From NCBI RefSeq assembly GCF_037977235.1, contig NZ_CP150276.1, forward strand, positions 620,001-684,000: a DNA stretch of 64,000 bases. The letters run 5' to 3'. Positions 45,694 through 54,782 of the stretch are shown here, one piece after another (position 1 is the stretch's first letter; each line of letters begins with the position of its first letter). The position numbers and the translations under genes are program-made. The notes under the pieces are model-generated. The model was given only the letters and a program-made list of their open reading frames with translations, made no database searches and was not told where the DNA came from. Source of the stretch: Paenibacillus sp. FSL K6-0276 (lineage in GTDB: Bacteria > Bacillota > Bacilli > Paenibacillales > Paenibacillaceae).

Positions 45694-47124
45694 ATGGGAA
45701 GAATAGATAGTAATAAGTTCCTGAGTTGGGAACAAGTCTATGACCAAAGGATGGGTGTTCCATTGTCCTCTTCATCACTAATTGATCAACAGAAGAAAGA
45801 TGCCGGAAGTGTTAAAAGCTTCTCTTATCCGCGTAGCCGAAGTGCTCTGATTGAATGGTTACGGATGTTGACCGTCGCTGGAATTATAGGTGCTTTATAT
45901 GCTTGGCGAGGAGGCCCGTCTCTGCTGTTTCTCCTGATTGTTATTGGCATTATTATGCTTGGTGGACTTGTACTTCAACTCTCGGGTCCGCGGACGATAA
46001 AGTTGGTTCGCGCGATTACTCCTGCAAGGCCGATGGCCGGAAATACACTTCATGTGAAGGTACAGCTAAGTTTCTCTTCTCGGTTGCCTCTCCCTTGGAT
46101 GACCATTGCCGATTATTGGGGGGACAGCCATCATCAAAAGCTGCTATTTCCTGGATTCAGACGTTCTTTTTCATACACATACACCATTGAAAATATATCC
46201 CGTGGGAATCATCACTTGCTGGGCTGTAGAGTAACTTGGGGGGACTTCCCGGGTTGGTTTACGGGTAGATCTGAACCGGATGGAGGACAGAGTTTTAAAG
46301 TGCTGCCAGCCCCTTTATACTTTGGAGGAACTGTGCCAGATAGCGGTTTTATGACCGGAGACACCATGTACTCTAGACGGGGAAGAAGCAGCAGTGATGA
46401 AGCATTGGAATCAAGGGATTATGAGCCAGGGGATCCACTTAGCCGAATTCACTGGAAGAATAGTGCGCGAACGGGAGCGCTGCAGAGCAAAGTTCCGGAG
46501 CGGGAAAAGGCAAGAATGACCTGTATCGTGTTGGCTAATGATCCACACAGCTACGAAGTTCCTACGGATGCTCTTATGCCTCGTGGAAGCCGAAATGATT
46601 TGCCTCCGACATTTGAGAAAGCGGTGTCGACAGCGATGGGTCTTATGCTATTTGCTGAGCGTTCAGGCGCCTATGTTCAGTTGTTTAGCGGCGGTTGGCC
46701 AGAAGGTATGGCTAGACATGAAGGGCTGGGTAAAATTCCAGGGAGAGTGCTGGACATTCTGACTGAAATTTCACCGGATGGAACTAGAAACCTGTCTCAG
46801 CTGCTAGAAGATGCTTCCCGAGGTTGGATTCCAGGGATGACGGTAGCCATCATTACGGGAAGATTAGAAGCGGAATCTGCCAAGGTCATTGCCAAGTTCT
46901 TGGTGCAGGGTGTGAAAGTTGAACTTTATTATGCCTGGGACCAACCGGCACCGATGCATGGAGAGGCTAAGGTACTGGAGACTCGACAGCCTGTGAAGGG
47001 AACTATAGGGGACAGTTTGGCTCGTCTCGGAGCACGAATGTTTTGTCTGGATGATGCATTTCCAGCATTCAGGTTCAGGGAGGTAGAGTACCATGAATCG
47101 TCCGGAAAACCAACGCTACGTTAA
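45694..47124 (+). CDS. DUF58 domain protein (von Willebrand-like)
   Basis: 476 residues. Two membrane helices near residues 58-95, then the DUF58 core with GDPLSRIHWKNSAR and vWA-like C-terminal half. It overlaps the transglutaminase gene by 32 bases, as in the B. subtilis yeaD-yebA pair before guaA. Unusually no MoxR ATPase gene lies upstream; the gene before is a polysaccharide deacetylase. The ATG has no clear ribosome site and the frame is open to about 45628 (a Lys-rich leader), so the start is uncertain. Confidence 0.83.
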   Translation: MGRIDSNKFLSWEQVYDQRMGVPLSSSSLIDQQKKDAGSVKSFSYPRSRSALIEWLRMLTVAGIIGALYAWRGGPSLLFLLIVIGIIMLGGLVLQLSGPRTIKLVRAITPARPMAGNTLHVKVQLSFSSRLPLPWMTIADYWGDSHHQKLLFPGFRRSFSYTYTIENISRGNHHLLGCRVTWGDFPGWFTGRSEPDGGQSFKVLPAPLYFGGTVPDSGFMTGDTMYSRRGRSSSDEALESRDYEPGDPLSRIHWKNSARTGALQSKVPEREKARMTCIVLANDPHSYEVPTDALMPRGSRNDLPPTFEKAVSTAMGLMLFAERSGAYVQLFSGGWPEGMARHEGLGKIPGRVLDILTEISPDGTRNLSQLLEDASRGWIPGMTVAIITGRLEAESAKVIAKFLVQGVKVELYYAWDQPAPMHGEAKVLETRQPVKGTIGDSLARLGARMFCLDDAFPAFRFREVEYHESSGKPTLR

Positions 47125-49477
47125 GGGAACACCGGGTGATACAGAACTGTCTATGAATGGCTTTCGGTTCAATTTGGGGCAAATGGAGAACAGTCATGCC
47201 GATAAGCAGAGAAAAGTGCCTCTGTACTATCGTTTGCTGTTCTCTTTGGCTATTATGGGGCTATTTGTTGAATGGTTACTCCCTTTATATAGGTCTTCTC
47301 TATTGGAAGATACTGCCAATATGCTACAAGTTCTAATGCTATTGGCGGCAGTGCTGCTGCTATGGGGGATATTTCAGATTCCAGGGTGGATACTGTTAAG
47401 TATCCAATTTCTTATAATTGTCACTGCGTGGTTTTACTTATGCAGTGGAGGCGAAGGGATAGGGTGGCTTGGGATTTATGCGGCCGAAATTCCGAATGAT
47501 CTCATTCTGCTTCTCTCAGGACATGTCTCTCGGATAAGTGAGATTAGCAGGCTAATGATATTGATTGTAGGCTGGGGGCTATTGGTATCCTCAGTGCAGC
47601 ATCTTGCGCTCTTCCGAGGGAGTACGGTGCTATTCACAGCTGTTACAATCATTTATTTATTGGTCTTGGATATGGCGTTTGGTGTCAATACCACTATGGA
47701 TATTGTGATATCGATGGGTCTTATCTATTGGATGCAGGCGATGAGTGGACTGCTGCGTCTTCGGGAGCGTGAGGGTGTTACTCCATTGCCTTATGCGCGT
47801 TGGGGAGCGCTGACTTTGGCAGCAGCTATAGTCGTGATGACAACGGCATGGTTCGGTGGGCAGCTATTTGGGGCAAGACCAGCCAGCGAGCTTACGCTCC
47901 AATCGGCATTTCAGAAACTGCAGACTTGGGCTTCAGGGCATTTGCCAGAAGATAAGGAGTCTATTTCTTCAGGAACAACAGGGTATAGTTCTAATGACGG
48001 TGAACTCGGTGCCCCGTTGTCCCGCAGTACTGAACCTGTCTTTACCGCTATTACTAGCGAGCGTACTTACTGGCGAGGTGAGAGCATTGCTTACTATGAT
48101 GGACGCCGATGGATCAGGGGGGGCGAAGAGTTTGCGCCGCTTAATCTGTCCGGCCTTTCAAAGCATCCTTCATCGGCGCTAAGCAGCGATAAGAGGAAGC
48201 AAACACTTCAACAGCGGATACAATTTGCCACCCCTTCTTCTGGGGGGATTCCTTTATTCAATGCGGGAATAATAACGGATGTCGAGTCGATTGGGCTCAC
48301 CAACGGCAGTAAGCTGGGATATGTTCTGGCTAATATGGACAGAGAGAGTTTTCGTCTGCCAGATTCGATAGGCTCTGCACGAATCACAGAATATACAGTC
48401 GAGTCCTTACTACCTGAGAGTGATCCAGTGCTGCTTCGTGGTTTAAGTAGCGACGATCCACAGGAAATTAAGGGCAAGTATTTGCAATTGCCAGATTTGT
48501 TACCCGTACGTGTGAGAAATTTGGCGGAGAAGCTTACAGCTTCTTCTGGTAACCGCTATGACTCCGTAACTGCCATTAAGGATTACTTACAAAATGAATT
48601 TTCCTACACGTTGAACACAACGGTTCCACCGTCCGGATCTGACTTTGTCGATCACTTCTTATTTGAGGAGAAACAGGGCTACTGTGTACATTTTGCTACA
48701 GCTATGGCCATACTACTGCGCAGTGCAGGTATCCCTGCTCGTTATGTCCAAGGCTACGGGCCAGGGACCCTGCTGGACGACACTATGCCGGCGAAGTATT
48801 CGGTCACCCAGGGCGATGCCCATGCTTGGGTGGAGGTCTATTTCGCTGGCGCCGGCTGGGTCCCATTCGACCCGACGCCGGGCCCAGTGCTTGCCGCCGG
48901 CTTCGCCGCGCCGGCGCTGCCTGCGGCAGCCTCGCTCGCGCCGCAAGCTGCGCGAAGCGCGGGCCTGCCCGCCCTGCCGCTGGCGGGCGGGACCTATCCA
49001 GCGCCGCTCGCTGCCGCGGCGCTGCTTCCCGCCGCCGCCGCTTGGCGCTGGCGGCGTAGCCTGGCTCTGCTGCTGGTAGCGCGTAGCGCCAGCAGCATGA
49101 GCCGCGAGAGGCAGCTGCGCGCTGCCTCTCTAGCTTGGCACGGGCTGGCGGAGCGGTTTGGACCGCCGCCGCCCGGTGTCACTGGCAGGGAGTATGTGGA
49201 CTCCCTGCAGATTTACGATGCCGGACTAAGCGCAGCCGTCCGGCAGTTCGTACGCCAGTGGGAGACCCTGGCGTACGCGCCCGCGCCCGCGCCTTCAGCG
49301 ATCGTCGCGGCAGATCCCGCGAACGAAATTCCTGTAATGTCTGCAATGTCTGCAATGTCTGAAATTCCTGGAATTCCTGCAGTGCCAGCATCTCCCGTTG
49401 AGATCAGTGGGCATACTACTTCTGATGCAGCCGCGTTTATACGCGAATGTCTGATCATCACCTTTCGTTTAACTTAA
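47093..49477 (+). CDS. Membrane transglutaminase-like protein (TgpA type)
   Basis: 794 residues. Five or six membrane helices in residues 45-260, then an external transglutaminase domain with the catalytic Cys in GYCVHFATAMA, His in GDAHAWVEVYF and Asp in PFDPTPG. After about residue 600 come an Ala/Pro-rich stretch, a further helix and a DUF4129-like end. Bases 48830-49330 are strikingly GC-rich compared with the rest. Short repeats near the end encode MSAMSAMSEIPGIPAVPA. GGGAGG precedes the ATG. Partner of DUF58; role in wall or surface protein processing is inferred. Confidence 0.88.
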   Translation: MNRPENQRYVKGTPGDTELSMNGFRFNLGQMENSHADKQRKVPLYYRLLFSLAIMGLFVEWLLPLYRSSLLEDTANMLQVLMLLAAVLLLWGIFQIPGWILLSIQFLIIVTAWFYLCSGGEGIGWLGIYAAEIPNDLILLLSGHVSRISEISRLMILIVGWGLLVSSVQHLALFRGSTVLFTAVTIIYLLVLDMAFGVNTTMDIVISMGLIYWMQAMSGLLRLREREGVTPLPYARWGALTLAAAIVVMTTAWFGGQLFGARPASELTLQSAFQKLQTWASGHLPEDKESISSGTTGYSSNDGELGAPLSRSTEPVFTAITSERTYWRGESIAYYDGRRWIRGGEEFAPLNLSGLSKHPSSALSSDKRKQTLQQRIQFATPSSGGIPLFNAGIITDVESIGLTNGSKLGYVLANMDRESFRLPDSIGSARITEYTVESLLPESDPVLLRGLSSDDPQEIKGKYLQLPDLLPVRVRNLAEKLTASSGNRYDSVTAIKDYLQNEFSYTLNTTVPPSGSDFVDHFLFEEKQGYCVHFATAMAILLRSAGIPARYVQGYGPGTLLDDTMPAKYSVTQGDAHAWVEVYFAGAGWVPFDPTPGPVLAAGFAAPALPAAASLAPQAARSAGLPALPLAGGTYPAPLAAAALLPAAAAWRWRRSLALLLVARSASSMSRERQLRAASLAWHGLAERFGPPPPGVTGREYVDSLQIYDAGLSAAVRQFVRQWETLAYAPAPAPSAIVAADPANEIPVMSAMSAMSEIPGIPAVPASPVEISGHTTSDAAAFIRECLIITFRLT

Positions 49478-49579
49478 TCGGCTAGACAGCTGTTTCTTCT
49501 ATACAATTCCTTCCATGGAAAGGAATGTTCTTCTTGAAGTTTAGCTCTCTCCTATTATGAGAAGTGTGCTCTCCTTTCC

Positions 49580-49609
49580 TTGACGATGAGAATTAACCAT
49601 GAGTATAAT
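49580..49609 (+). promoter_or_regulatory. SigA-type promoter of guaA
   Basis: TTGACG (49580-49585) and TATAAT (49604-49609) spaced by 18 bases, 28 bases upstream of the guaA start. Confidence 0.65.
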
Positions 49610-49636
49610 GAATCCAATAATCAAGGGAGGCTCGTA

Positions 49637-51175
49637 ATGAATAAGCCAAATGAAATTATCGTCGTTCTCGATTTTGGGGGACAATACAACCAACTTATTG
49701 CGCGCAGAATTCGGGACCTAGGAGTATACAGCGAACTTTTGCCGTACAATACGCCAGTAGACAAGATTAAAGCACTTTCGCCTAAGGGAATTGTGTTCTC
49801 TGGCGGTCCTAGCAGTGTATACGCTGAGGATGCACCACATGTAGATCCAGCTATTTATGATTTAGGAGTACCAATTTTCGGTATTTGCTACGGAATGCAG
49901 CTAATGGCTCATCAGCTTGACGGTAAAGTGGAACGCTCCGCTAAACGTGAATACGGCAAAGCTGATATTGATTTCGCACAAGAAACTACACTAGTGGCTG
50001 GGCTTGAGAACCGCCAGACTGTATGGATGAGCCATGGTGACCACGTGGTTGAACTTCCTACAGGATTCAAGCTAGATGCAGGTACTGAAAGTGCTCCAAT
50101 TGCCGCTATGAGCAATGATGAGCGCAAATTGTTCGCTGTTCAATTCCACCCAGAAGTGCGTCACTCTGTTCATGGTAATGAGATGATCTCGAACTTCTTG
50201 TATCAAATTTGTGATTGCGAAGGTAAATGGACGATGGAATCATTTATTGATGAAGCCATTCAAGATATTCGTAACCAAGTCGGAGATAAAAAAGTACTCT
50301 GCGCACTTAGTGGTGGCGTTGACTCTTCCGTGGTCGCAATGCTAATTCACCGTGCAATCGGTGACCAATTAACTTGTATGTTTATTGATCACGGTCTTTT
50401 GCGTAAAGGTGAAGCCGAAAGTGTTATGGAGACATTCGTAGGCAAATTCGATATTCATGTAGTAAAAATCGATGCACGCGAGCGCTTCATGAGCAAACTT
50501 GCTGGCGTTGAAGATCCAGAGCAAAAACGCAAAATTATTGGTAATGAGTTCATCTACTGCTTTGATGAAGAGTCGGCTAAGCTCGGAGATTTCGCGTTCC
50601 TTGCACAAGGTACGTTGTATACTGATATTGTTGAGAGCGGAACAGCTACGGCTCAAACGATTAAATCCCATCACAATGTGGGCGGTTTGCCGGAAGATAT
50701 GAAATTCAGCTTGATCGAGCCACTGAATACCTTGTTCAAGGATGAGGTTCGTAAATTAGGTGAAGAGCTTGGAATGCCACATGCTATCGTTTGGCGTCAA
50801 CCTTTCCCAGGTCCGGGTCTTGCTATCCGTGTATTGGGTGAAGTAACAGAGGACAAGCTTACTATCGTGCGTGACTCGGACTATATTTTGCGTGAAGAAA
50901 TTGCTAAGGCTGGATTAGACCGTGAGATTTGGCAGTACTTCACAGCCTTGCCTAACATGAAGAGTGTTGGTGTTATGGGGGATGCTCGTACTTATTCCTA
51001 CACCGTAGGCATTCGAGCAGTAACTTCTATCGATGGTATGACTGCTGACTGGGCACGTATTCCTTGGGATGTGCTTGAGAAGATCTCCGTACGTATCGTT
51101 AACGAAGTAGAGAACGTAAACCGTATCGTGTACGATGTAACTTCGAAACCACCTGCAACGATTGAGTGGGAATAG
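49637..51175 (+). CDS. guaA: GMP synthase (glutamine-hydrolysing)
   Basis: Converts XMP to GMP using glutamine. 512 residues. The glutaminase domain has GICYGMQLM (Cys) and HPEVRHS; the ATP pyrophosphatase domain has [13 protein letters not shown]; the dimerisation domain ends in [15 protein letters not shown]. The frame opens at 49580 but ATG 49637 has AAGGGAGG six bases upstream and gives the normal length. Its 3' end is repeated twice downstream (54613-54664, 63146-63229), indicating that this end is a recombination or integration site. Confidence 0.97.
   Translation: MNKPNEIIVVLDFGGQYNQLIARRIRDLGVYSELLPYNTPVDKIKALSPKGIVFSGGPSSVYAEDAPHVDPAIYDLGVPIFGICYGMQLMAHQLDGKVERSAKREYGKADIDFAQETTLVAGLENRQTVWMSHGDHVVELPTGFKLDAGTESAPIAAMSNDERKLFAVQFHPEVRHSVHGNEMISNFLYQICDCEGKWTMESFIDEAIQDIRNQVGDKKVLCALSGGVDSSVVAMLIHRAIGDQLTCMFIDHGLLRKGEAESVMETFVGKFDIHVVKIDARERFMSKLAGVEDPEQKRKIIGNEFIYCFDEESAKLGDFAFLAQGTLYTDIVESGTATAQTIKSHHNVGGLPEDMKFSLIEPLNTLFKDEVRKLGEELGMPHAIVWRQPFPGPGLAIRVLGEVTEDKLTIVRDSDYILREEIAKAGLDREIWQYFTALPNMKSVGVMGDARTYSYTVGIRAVTSIDGMTADWARIPWDVLEKISVRIVNEVENVNRIVYDVTSKPPATIEWE
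51047..51175 (+). repeat. guaA 3' end, copy 1 (putative attL)
   Basis: The 3' coding end of the intact guaA, sharing the 14-base core ACTTCGAAACCACC (51140-51153) with two downstream copies (54628-54641 and 63206-63219). It bounds the deoD-deoB-gntR module on its left. Interpreted as an attachment site of islands targeting guaA; the exact crossover point is not known. Confidence 0.7.
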
Positions 51176-51200
51176 GATCGGTGCAACAATAGATTTCAAA

Positions 51201-51250
51201 AAAACTCTCTTTTATTTGCGTTATTTAGCAAATAAAAGAGAGTTTTTTTA
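51201..51250 (+). terminator. guaA terminator
   Basis: AAAAACTCTCTTTTATTTG pairs with CAAATAAAAGAGAGTTTTT around CGTTATTTAG. A second terminator of the same architecture and near-identical loop is found at 54674-54726. Confidence 0.9.
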
Positions 51251-51352
51251 TTTTCCAAGTAAATGGTTGTTAAGGAGACACTATTTTTCACAAATCTGTC
51301 ATGAATGCGTTTTATTGAAAGGGATTGCATCACTCGAAAAGTTATGATAAAT

Positions 51353-51391
51353 TGTACTTGTCTAAAAAACAGACAAGATAAACAAGTACAT
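51353..51391. promoter_or_regulatory. Nested inverted repeats upstream of deoD, candidate GntR operator
   Basis: TGTACTTGT (from about 51354) pairs with ACAAGTACA (ending about 51391), and inside this CTTGTCT (51358-51364) pairs with AGACAAG (51371-51377). It lies just downstream of an AT-rich TATGAT at 51343-51348 and ahead of the deoD ribosome site. Location suits repression by the GntR/HutC protein encoded at 53857; this is inference. Confidence 0.5.
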
Positions 51392-51416
51392 TTTTCTACT
51401 AAAGGAGCCAATCAAA

Positions 51417-52133
51417 ATGATGACTACTACCAAAGAGACACCTCATATTAAACCGAACGGAGTAGAGATAGCTGAATCGATTCTGTTACCTGGAGACCCT
51501 TTAAGAGCAAAGTTTATTGCGGAAACCTTTTTAGAAGATTACCAGTGCTTTAACGAGGTAAGAGGAATGTTAGGGTATACCGGTACTTACAAAGGGAAGA
51601 AAATCTCTGTAATGGGTACGGGAATGGGTCCAGCGAGCATGGGGATTTATTCTTGGGAATTAATCAATGTATTTGGAGTTAAGAATTTAATCAGAATTGG
51701 TACTTGTGGTGCGATGCAAGAAAACATTGAGCTATACGATGTTATTTTCGGTATGGGAGCTGCAACGGATTCCAATTATGGTCATCAATATAATTTACCA
51801 GGACAATATCCGTTAACGGCTTCCTTTGAGCTTTTGGAAAAGGCTAAGAAAATAGCAGATGATAAAGGACAACAAGTTCATATTGGTAATATTTTATCCA
51901 GTGAAATATTTTATAATGCGGATTCGACAGCTAATAAAAAGTGGCAAGATGTAGGGATTTTGGGCGTTGAAATGGAATCTGTAGCGCTCTATTGGAATGC
52001 TATCCAAGCACGTGTAAATGCGCTATGCATTCTAACCGTGAGTGATCATCTTATTACAGGAGCAAAGACCTCTCCGGAGGAGCGCCAAACTGCATTTACT
52101 AAAATGATGGAGATCGCATTAGAATTAGCGTAA
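51417..52133 (+). CDS. deoD: Purine-nucleoside phosphorylase, DeoD type
   Basis: Phosphorolysis of purine (deoxy)nucleosides to base and (deoxy)ribose 1-phosphate. 238 residues. LLPGDPLRAKFIAE, GTGMGPASMGIY, RIGTCGAMQ, GVEMESVALY and SDHLITGAKTSPEERQ are the hexameric DeoD signatures, including the catalytic Asp. AAAGGAG lies 9 bases before the ATG. It is visibly AT-richer than the chromosomal genes to the left. With deoB downstream it feeds ribose 5-phosphate into central metabolism. Confidence 0.96.
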   Translation: MMTTTKETPHIKPNGVEIAESILLPGDPLRAKFIAETFLEDYQCFNEVRGMLGYTGTYKGKKISVMGTGMGPASMGIYSWELINVFGVKNLIRIGTCGAMQENIELYDVIFGMGAATDSNYGHQYNLPGQYPLTASFELLEKAKKIADDKGQQVHIGNILSSEIFYNADSTANKKWQDVGILGVEMESVALYWNAIQARVNALCILTVSDHLITGAKTSPEERQTAFTKMMEIALELA

Positions 52134-52173
52134 ATAACCTCCTTCTATGTGATACTCTTCGTGGTATCTGTGA

Positions 52174-52531
52174 TTGTATTCTTGCTTGCTCTATATCAGT
52201 AAAAATAAAAATGCTTTTATTACTATTGATTTCTTTAAAAATAAACAATTTCTATTTGCATTAATTGTGGCCTTTATTCTTAACTCTTTATACGCTGTCT
52301 ATGCGCTGAATACATTGTCGTTCCTGTTAACCTCTGTCTATGATATCCATTTGGATACTTATTAATCGATAAGAGGATTTACAATTCGGATTTTTACGTT
52401 TTGTAACAGAGGACCAGGCGGCATTGAATTACAGCAGTATCGTTATCGTTCTTGCAGCCATTGCAGGATTAGCTATTATTTATTTGGGCTTTTATTGGGT
52501 CGGAAATCAGAAGGGCGTACTCAAGTACTAG
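52174..52531 (+). pseudogene. Decayed membrane-protein gene between deoD and deoB
   Basis: No intact gene fits this 416-base gap. A 63-residue frame from 52174 has a strong membrane helix (FLFALIVAFILNSLYAVYAL). A different frame ending at TAG 52529 reads LNYSSIVIVLAAIAGLAIIY, then GFYWVGNQKGVLKY, a typical last transporter helix and tail. Their position in a deo operon suggests a former nucleoside transporter broken by deletions and frameshifts. Family not identifiable; they may be two unrelated fragments. Confidence 0.5.
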
Positions 52532-52549
52532 ACAAAGGATGAGGGTAAA

Positions 52550-53728
52550 ATGAAGAAATTTAAACGTGTACATTTGATCGTCATGGATTCAGTAGGCATT
52601 GGAGAAGGAAAAGATGCGGATCAATTTAACGATGTTGGCTCCCATACCCTATTGCACATTGCAGAACATATGAACGGATTGAATCTGCCCAACTTAGCCA
52701 AATTGGGTCTGTCCAATATTGAAGAAATCTTAGGTGTTCCGAAAGCAGGTAAACCACTTGCTTATTATACTAAATTACAGGAAAAATCAGTCGGAAAAGA
52801 TACAATGACGGGACATTGGGAGATCATGGGATTAAGTATTGATCAACCTTTTAATGTGTATCCAAATGGATTCCCCGACGAATTGATTAAACAGATCGAG
52901 GACATATCTGGACGAAAAGTAGTAGCGAATAAACCTGCAAGTGGAACGGCTATTCTTGATGAATATGGCGAACATCAAATGAAAACAGGGGATCTGATTG
53001 TCTATACATCTGCTGACCCGGTTCTACAAATTGCAGCTCATGAAGAAATCATCCCATTAGAAGAGTTATATGATATTTGTGAAAAAGTTCGGGAAATCAC
53101 AAAAGACCCAGCCTATTTAATTGGTCGTATCATCGCGAGACCTTATGTAGGCGAACCTGGGAACTTTACGAGAACCTCCAATCGTCATGACTATGCTTTA
53201 AAACCATTTCATAAAACCGTCATGAATAGCTTGCAAGACGGAGGTTATGATGTAATCGCCATTGGTAAAATCAATGATATTTTCGATGGCGAAGGAGTTA
53301 CAGAATCCATTCGTACGAAAGACAATATGGATGGCATGGATAAACTGCTTGAAGTCATGAAAAAGGATTTTACTGGAATGAGCTTTTTGAATTTAGTTGA
53401 TTTCGATGCTTTATACGGTCATCGTCGTGATCCAGAAGGTTATGGAAGAGCATTAGAGGAATTCGATAAGCGATTAGATGAGGTATTGGATTCTATGCGA
53501 GAAGATGATCTATTAATTATTACAGCTGACCATGGAAATGATCCAACCTTCCCTGGTACAGATCATACGCGTGAATTTATTCCTGTTCTAGTCTATTCCA
53601 AACAATTAAGGGACAGTGGTGCACTACCTGAGCATGATACTTTTGCTGATATTGGTGCAACGATAGCAGATAATTTTGATGTTCATATGCCAGACAATGG
53701 TGAGTCTTTCTTGCAATTTCTTAAATAA
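52550..53728 (+). CDS. deoB: Phosphopentomutase
   Basis: Interconverts (deoxy)ribose 1-phosphate and 5-phosphate. 392 residues of the alkaline-phosphatase superfamily: [18 protein letters not shown] with metal Asp, [10 protein letters not shown] with the phosphorylated Thr, [14 protein letters not shown], and [10 protein letters not shown] with Asp/His ligands. AAGGATGAGGG precedes the ATG. It functionally follows deoD. AT-rich like the rest of this module. A terminator follows. Confidence 0.96.
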   Translation: MKKFKRVHLIVMDSVGIGEGKDADQFNDVGSHTLLHIAEHMNGLNLPNLAKLGLSNIEEILGVPKAGKPLAYYTKLQEKSVGKDTMTGHWEIMGLSIDQPFNVYPNGFPDELIKQIEDISGRKVVANKPASGTAILDEYGEHQMKTGDLIVYTSADPVLQIAAHEEIIPLEELYDICEKVREITKDPAYLIGRIIARPYVGEPGNFTRTSNRHDYALKPFHKTVMNSLQDGGYDVIAIGKINDIFDGEGVTESIRTKDNMDGMDKLLEVMKKDFTGMSFLNLVDFDALYGHRRDPEGYGRALEEFDKRLDEVLDSMREDDLLIITADHGNDPTFPGTDHTREFIPVLVYSKQLRDSGALPEHDTFADIGATIADNFDVHMPDNGESFLQFLK

Positions 53729-53740
53729 TTGATATAACAT

Positions 53741-53774
53741 AAAAACCTCCAAAAATCCTTTTTGGAGGTTTTTA
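53741..53774 (+). terminator. Terminator after deoB
   Basis: AAAAACCTCCAAAA pairs with TTTTGGAGGTTTTT around a short loop, followed by ACG. Separates deoB from the regulator gene. Confidence 0.85.
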
Positions 53775-53856
53775 CGTTATGATTGAAGCAGAAAATGACA
53801 TTCCTTGTCGCCTGAAAAATGATGTGTCATAATGGGGAGAAAAGGACACTAGATGA

Positions 53857-54600
53857 ATGAATACACATAAATTAGATAAATTGAAACGGCCGCTTTATAT
53901 CAATGTATATGATGAGCTTCTTCTTCAGATTACGAAAGGAGAATACCTCGTAGGTAGTCAGCTTCCTTCAGAACCGGATTTAGCAAGAAAACTAGGGGTT
54001 AGTCGCGCAACTTTACGGCAAGCTTTAGTTCTTTTGCAAGATGATGGATTAGTAAGAAATGTACGTGGTAAGGGAAACTTTGTACTTGAATCTTCTTATA
54101 AACAAGAGGACATACAATTAGAGAAATTAAGTAACCCTATGCATAAATGCCATATCAGCACATTTGACCAAATCGATTTACATTATCGGATAGACCCGCA
54201 AACGGAACATACAAAACAAGTATTAAAAAGGGATTCATCTACAGTTGTAGCTTTAGAACGTTTGTATAGAAAGGGAGGCGAGCTACATGCTTATGCTTTT
54301 ACTTTTATGTCCATGCAAACGGTAGAAAGTTTATCCTTGGATCTTGATAATAATGAGGGAATGCTGGACTTTCTAGAGAACCAGGCTTATGTAGATGCTA
54401 ACCATGGAAATATTGAAATTAAATATACGCATACCGTTAATTTAGCGGATTCGAAAGATAAATTAAAAGGCCAGAACGAGTGCTTTTTACTACTAGAAAC
54501 CCTTTACGACAAAACAGAGCCAGATTATCCGTTAATGTATAATAAATTTTATATTCCACAGCAGTTCTCGAATATAAAATTAAATATAACTAAAGGTTAA
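53857..54600 (+). CDS. GntR/HutC family transcriptional regulator
   Basis: 247 residues. N-terminal winged helix (GSQLPSEPDLARKLGVSRATLRQALVLL has the family's classic PSEPDLA and SRATLRQAL) and a C-terminal UTRA ligand domain (about 95-240). AAAGGAC lies nine bases before the ATG. It follows the deoD-deoB operon but beyond a terminator, so it has its own transcription. It is the obvious candidate controller of deoD/deoB through the nested repeat at 51353-51391. AT-rich. It stops 12 bases before the second guaA 3' end. Confidence 0.9.
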   Translation: MNTHKLDKLKRPLYINVYDELLLQITKGEYLVGSQLPSEPDLARKLGVSRATLRQALVLLQDDGLVRNVRGKGNFVLESSYKQEDIQLEKLSNPMHKCHISTFDQIDLHYRIDPQTEHTKQVLKRDSSTVVALERLYRKGGELHAYAFTFMSMQTVESLSLDLDNNEGMLDFLENQAYVDANHGNIEIKYTHTVNLADSKDKLKGQNECFLLLETLYDKTEPDYPLMYNKFYIPQQFSNIKLNITKG

Positions 54601-54612
54601 AGGCTAACCTAA

Positions 54613-54664
54613 AACGTGTATGACATAACTTCGAAACCACCAGCAACGTTTGAGTGGGAATAAT
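54613..54664 (+). repeat. Diverged guaA 3' end, copy 2 (putative attachment site)
   Basis: Encodes VYDITSKPPATFEWE and a TAA in the guaA frame. Over 48 bases it differs from copy 1 at five positions, three silent and two conservative amino-acid changes, so it is a genuine guaA end from another lineage, not a recent duplication. It carries a matching terminator. It separates module 1 (deo genes) from module 2 (sugar genes). No start codon or upstream guaA sequence is present, so it is not expressed as a gene. Confidence 0.85.
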
Positions 54665-54673
54665 AATTAATTG

Positions 54674-54726
54674 AAAAAACCTCCCTTTTATCTGCGTTAT
54701 TTAACAGATAGAAGGGAGGTTTTTTG
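54674..54726. terminator. Second guaA-type terminator
   Basis: AAAAACCTCCCTT...TCTG pairs with CAGA...AAGGGAGGTTTTT around CGTTATTTAA. Same architecture and almost the same loop as the guaA terminator at 51201-51250, confirming that the repeated segment includes the whole guaA 3' region. Confidence 0.85.
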
Positions 54727-54782
54727 ACCCTAATCAACGAGTTTATCGCGGATTTTATACGTTCTGCTGTTCATACGATGTA

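Noticed and set aside
48645..49391. Long open frames on both strands in the transglutaminase 3' end
   Set aside because: Caused by high GC content; none has a ribosome site or recognisable motif.
49478..49636. A purine riboswitch ahead of guaA
   Set aside because: A promoter is placed only 28 bases before the start, leaving no room for the aptamer, and no conserved purine-riboswitch core was seen.
54613..54664. A coding gene fragment expressing a GMP synthase tail
   Set aside because: No start or upstream coding sequence; better read as an attachment-site duplicate.
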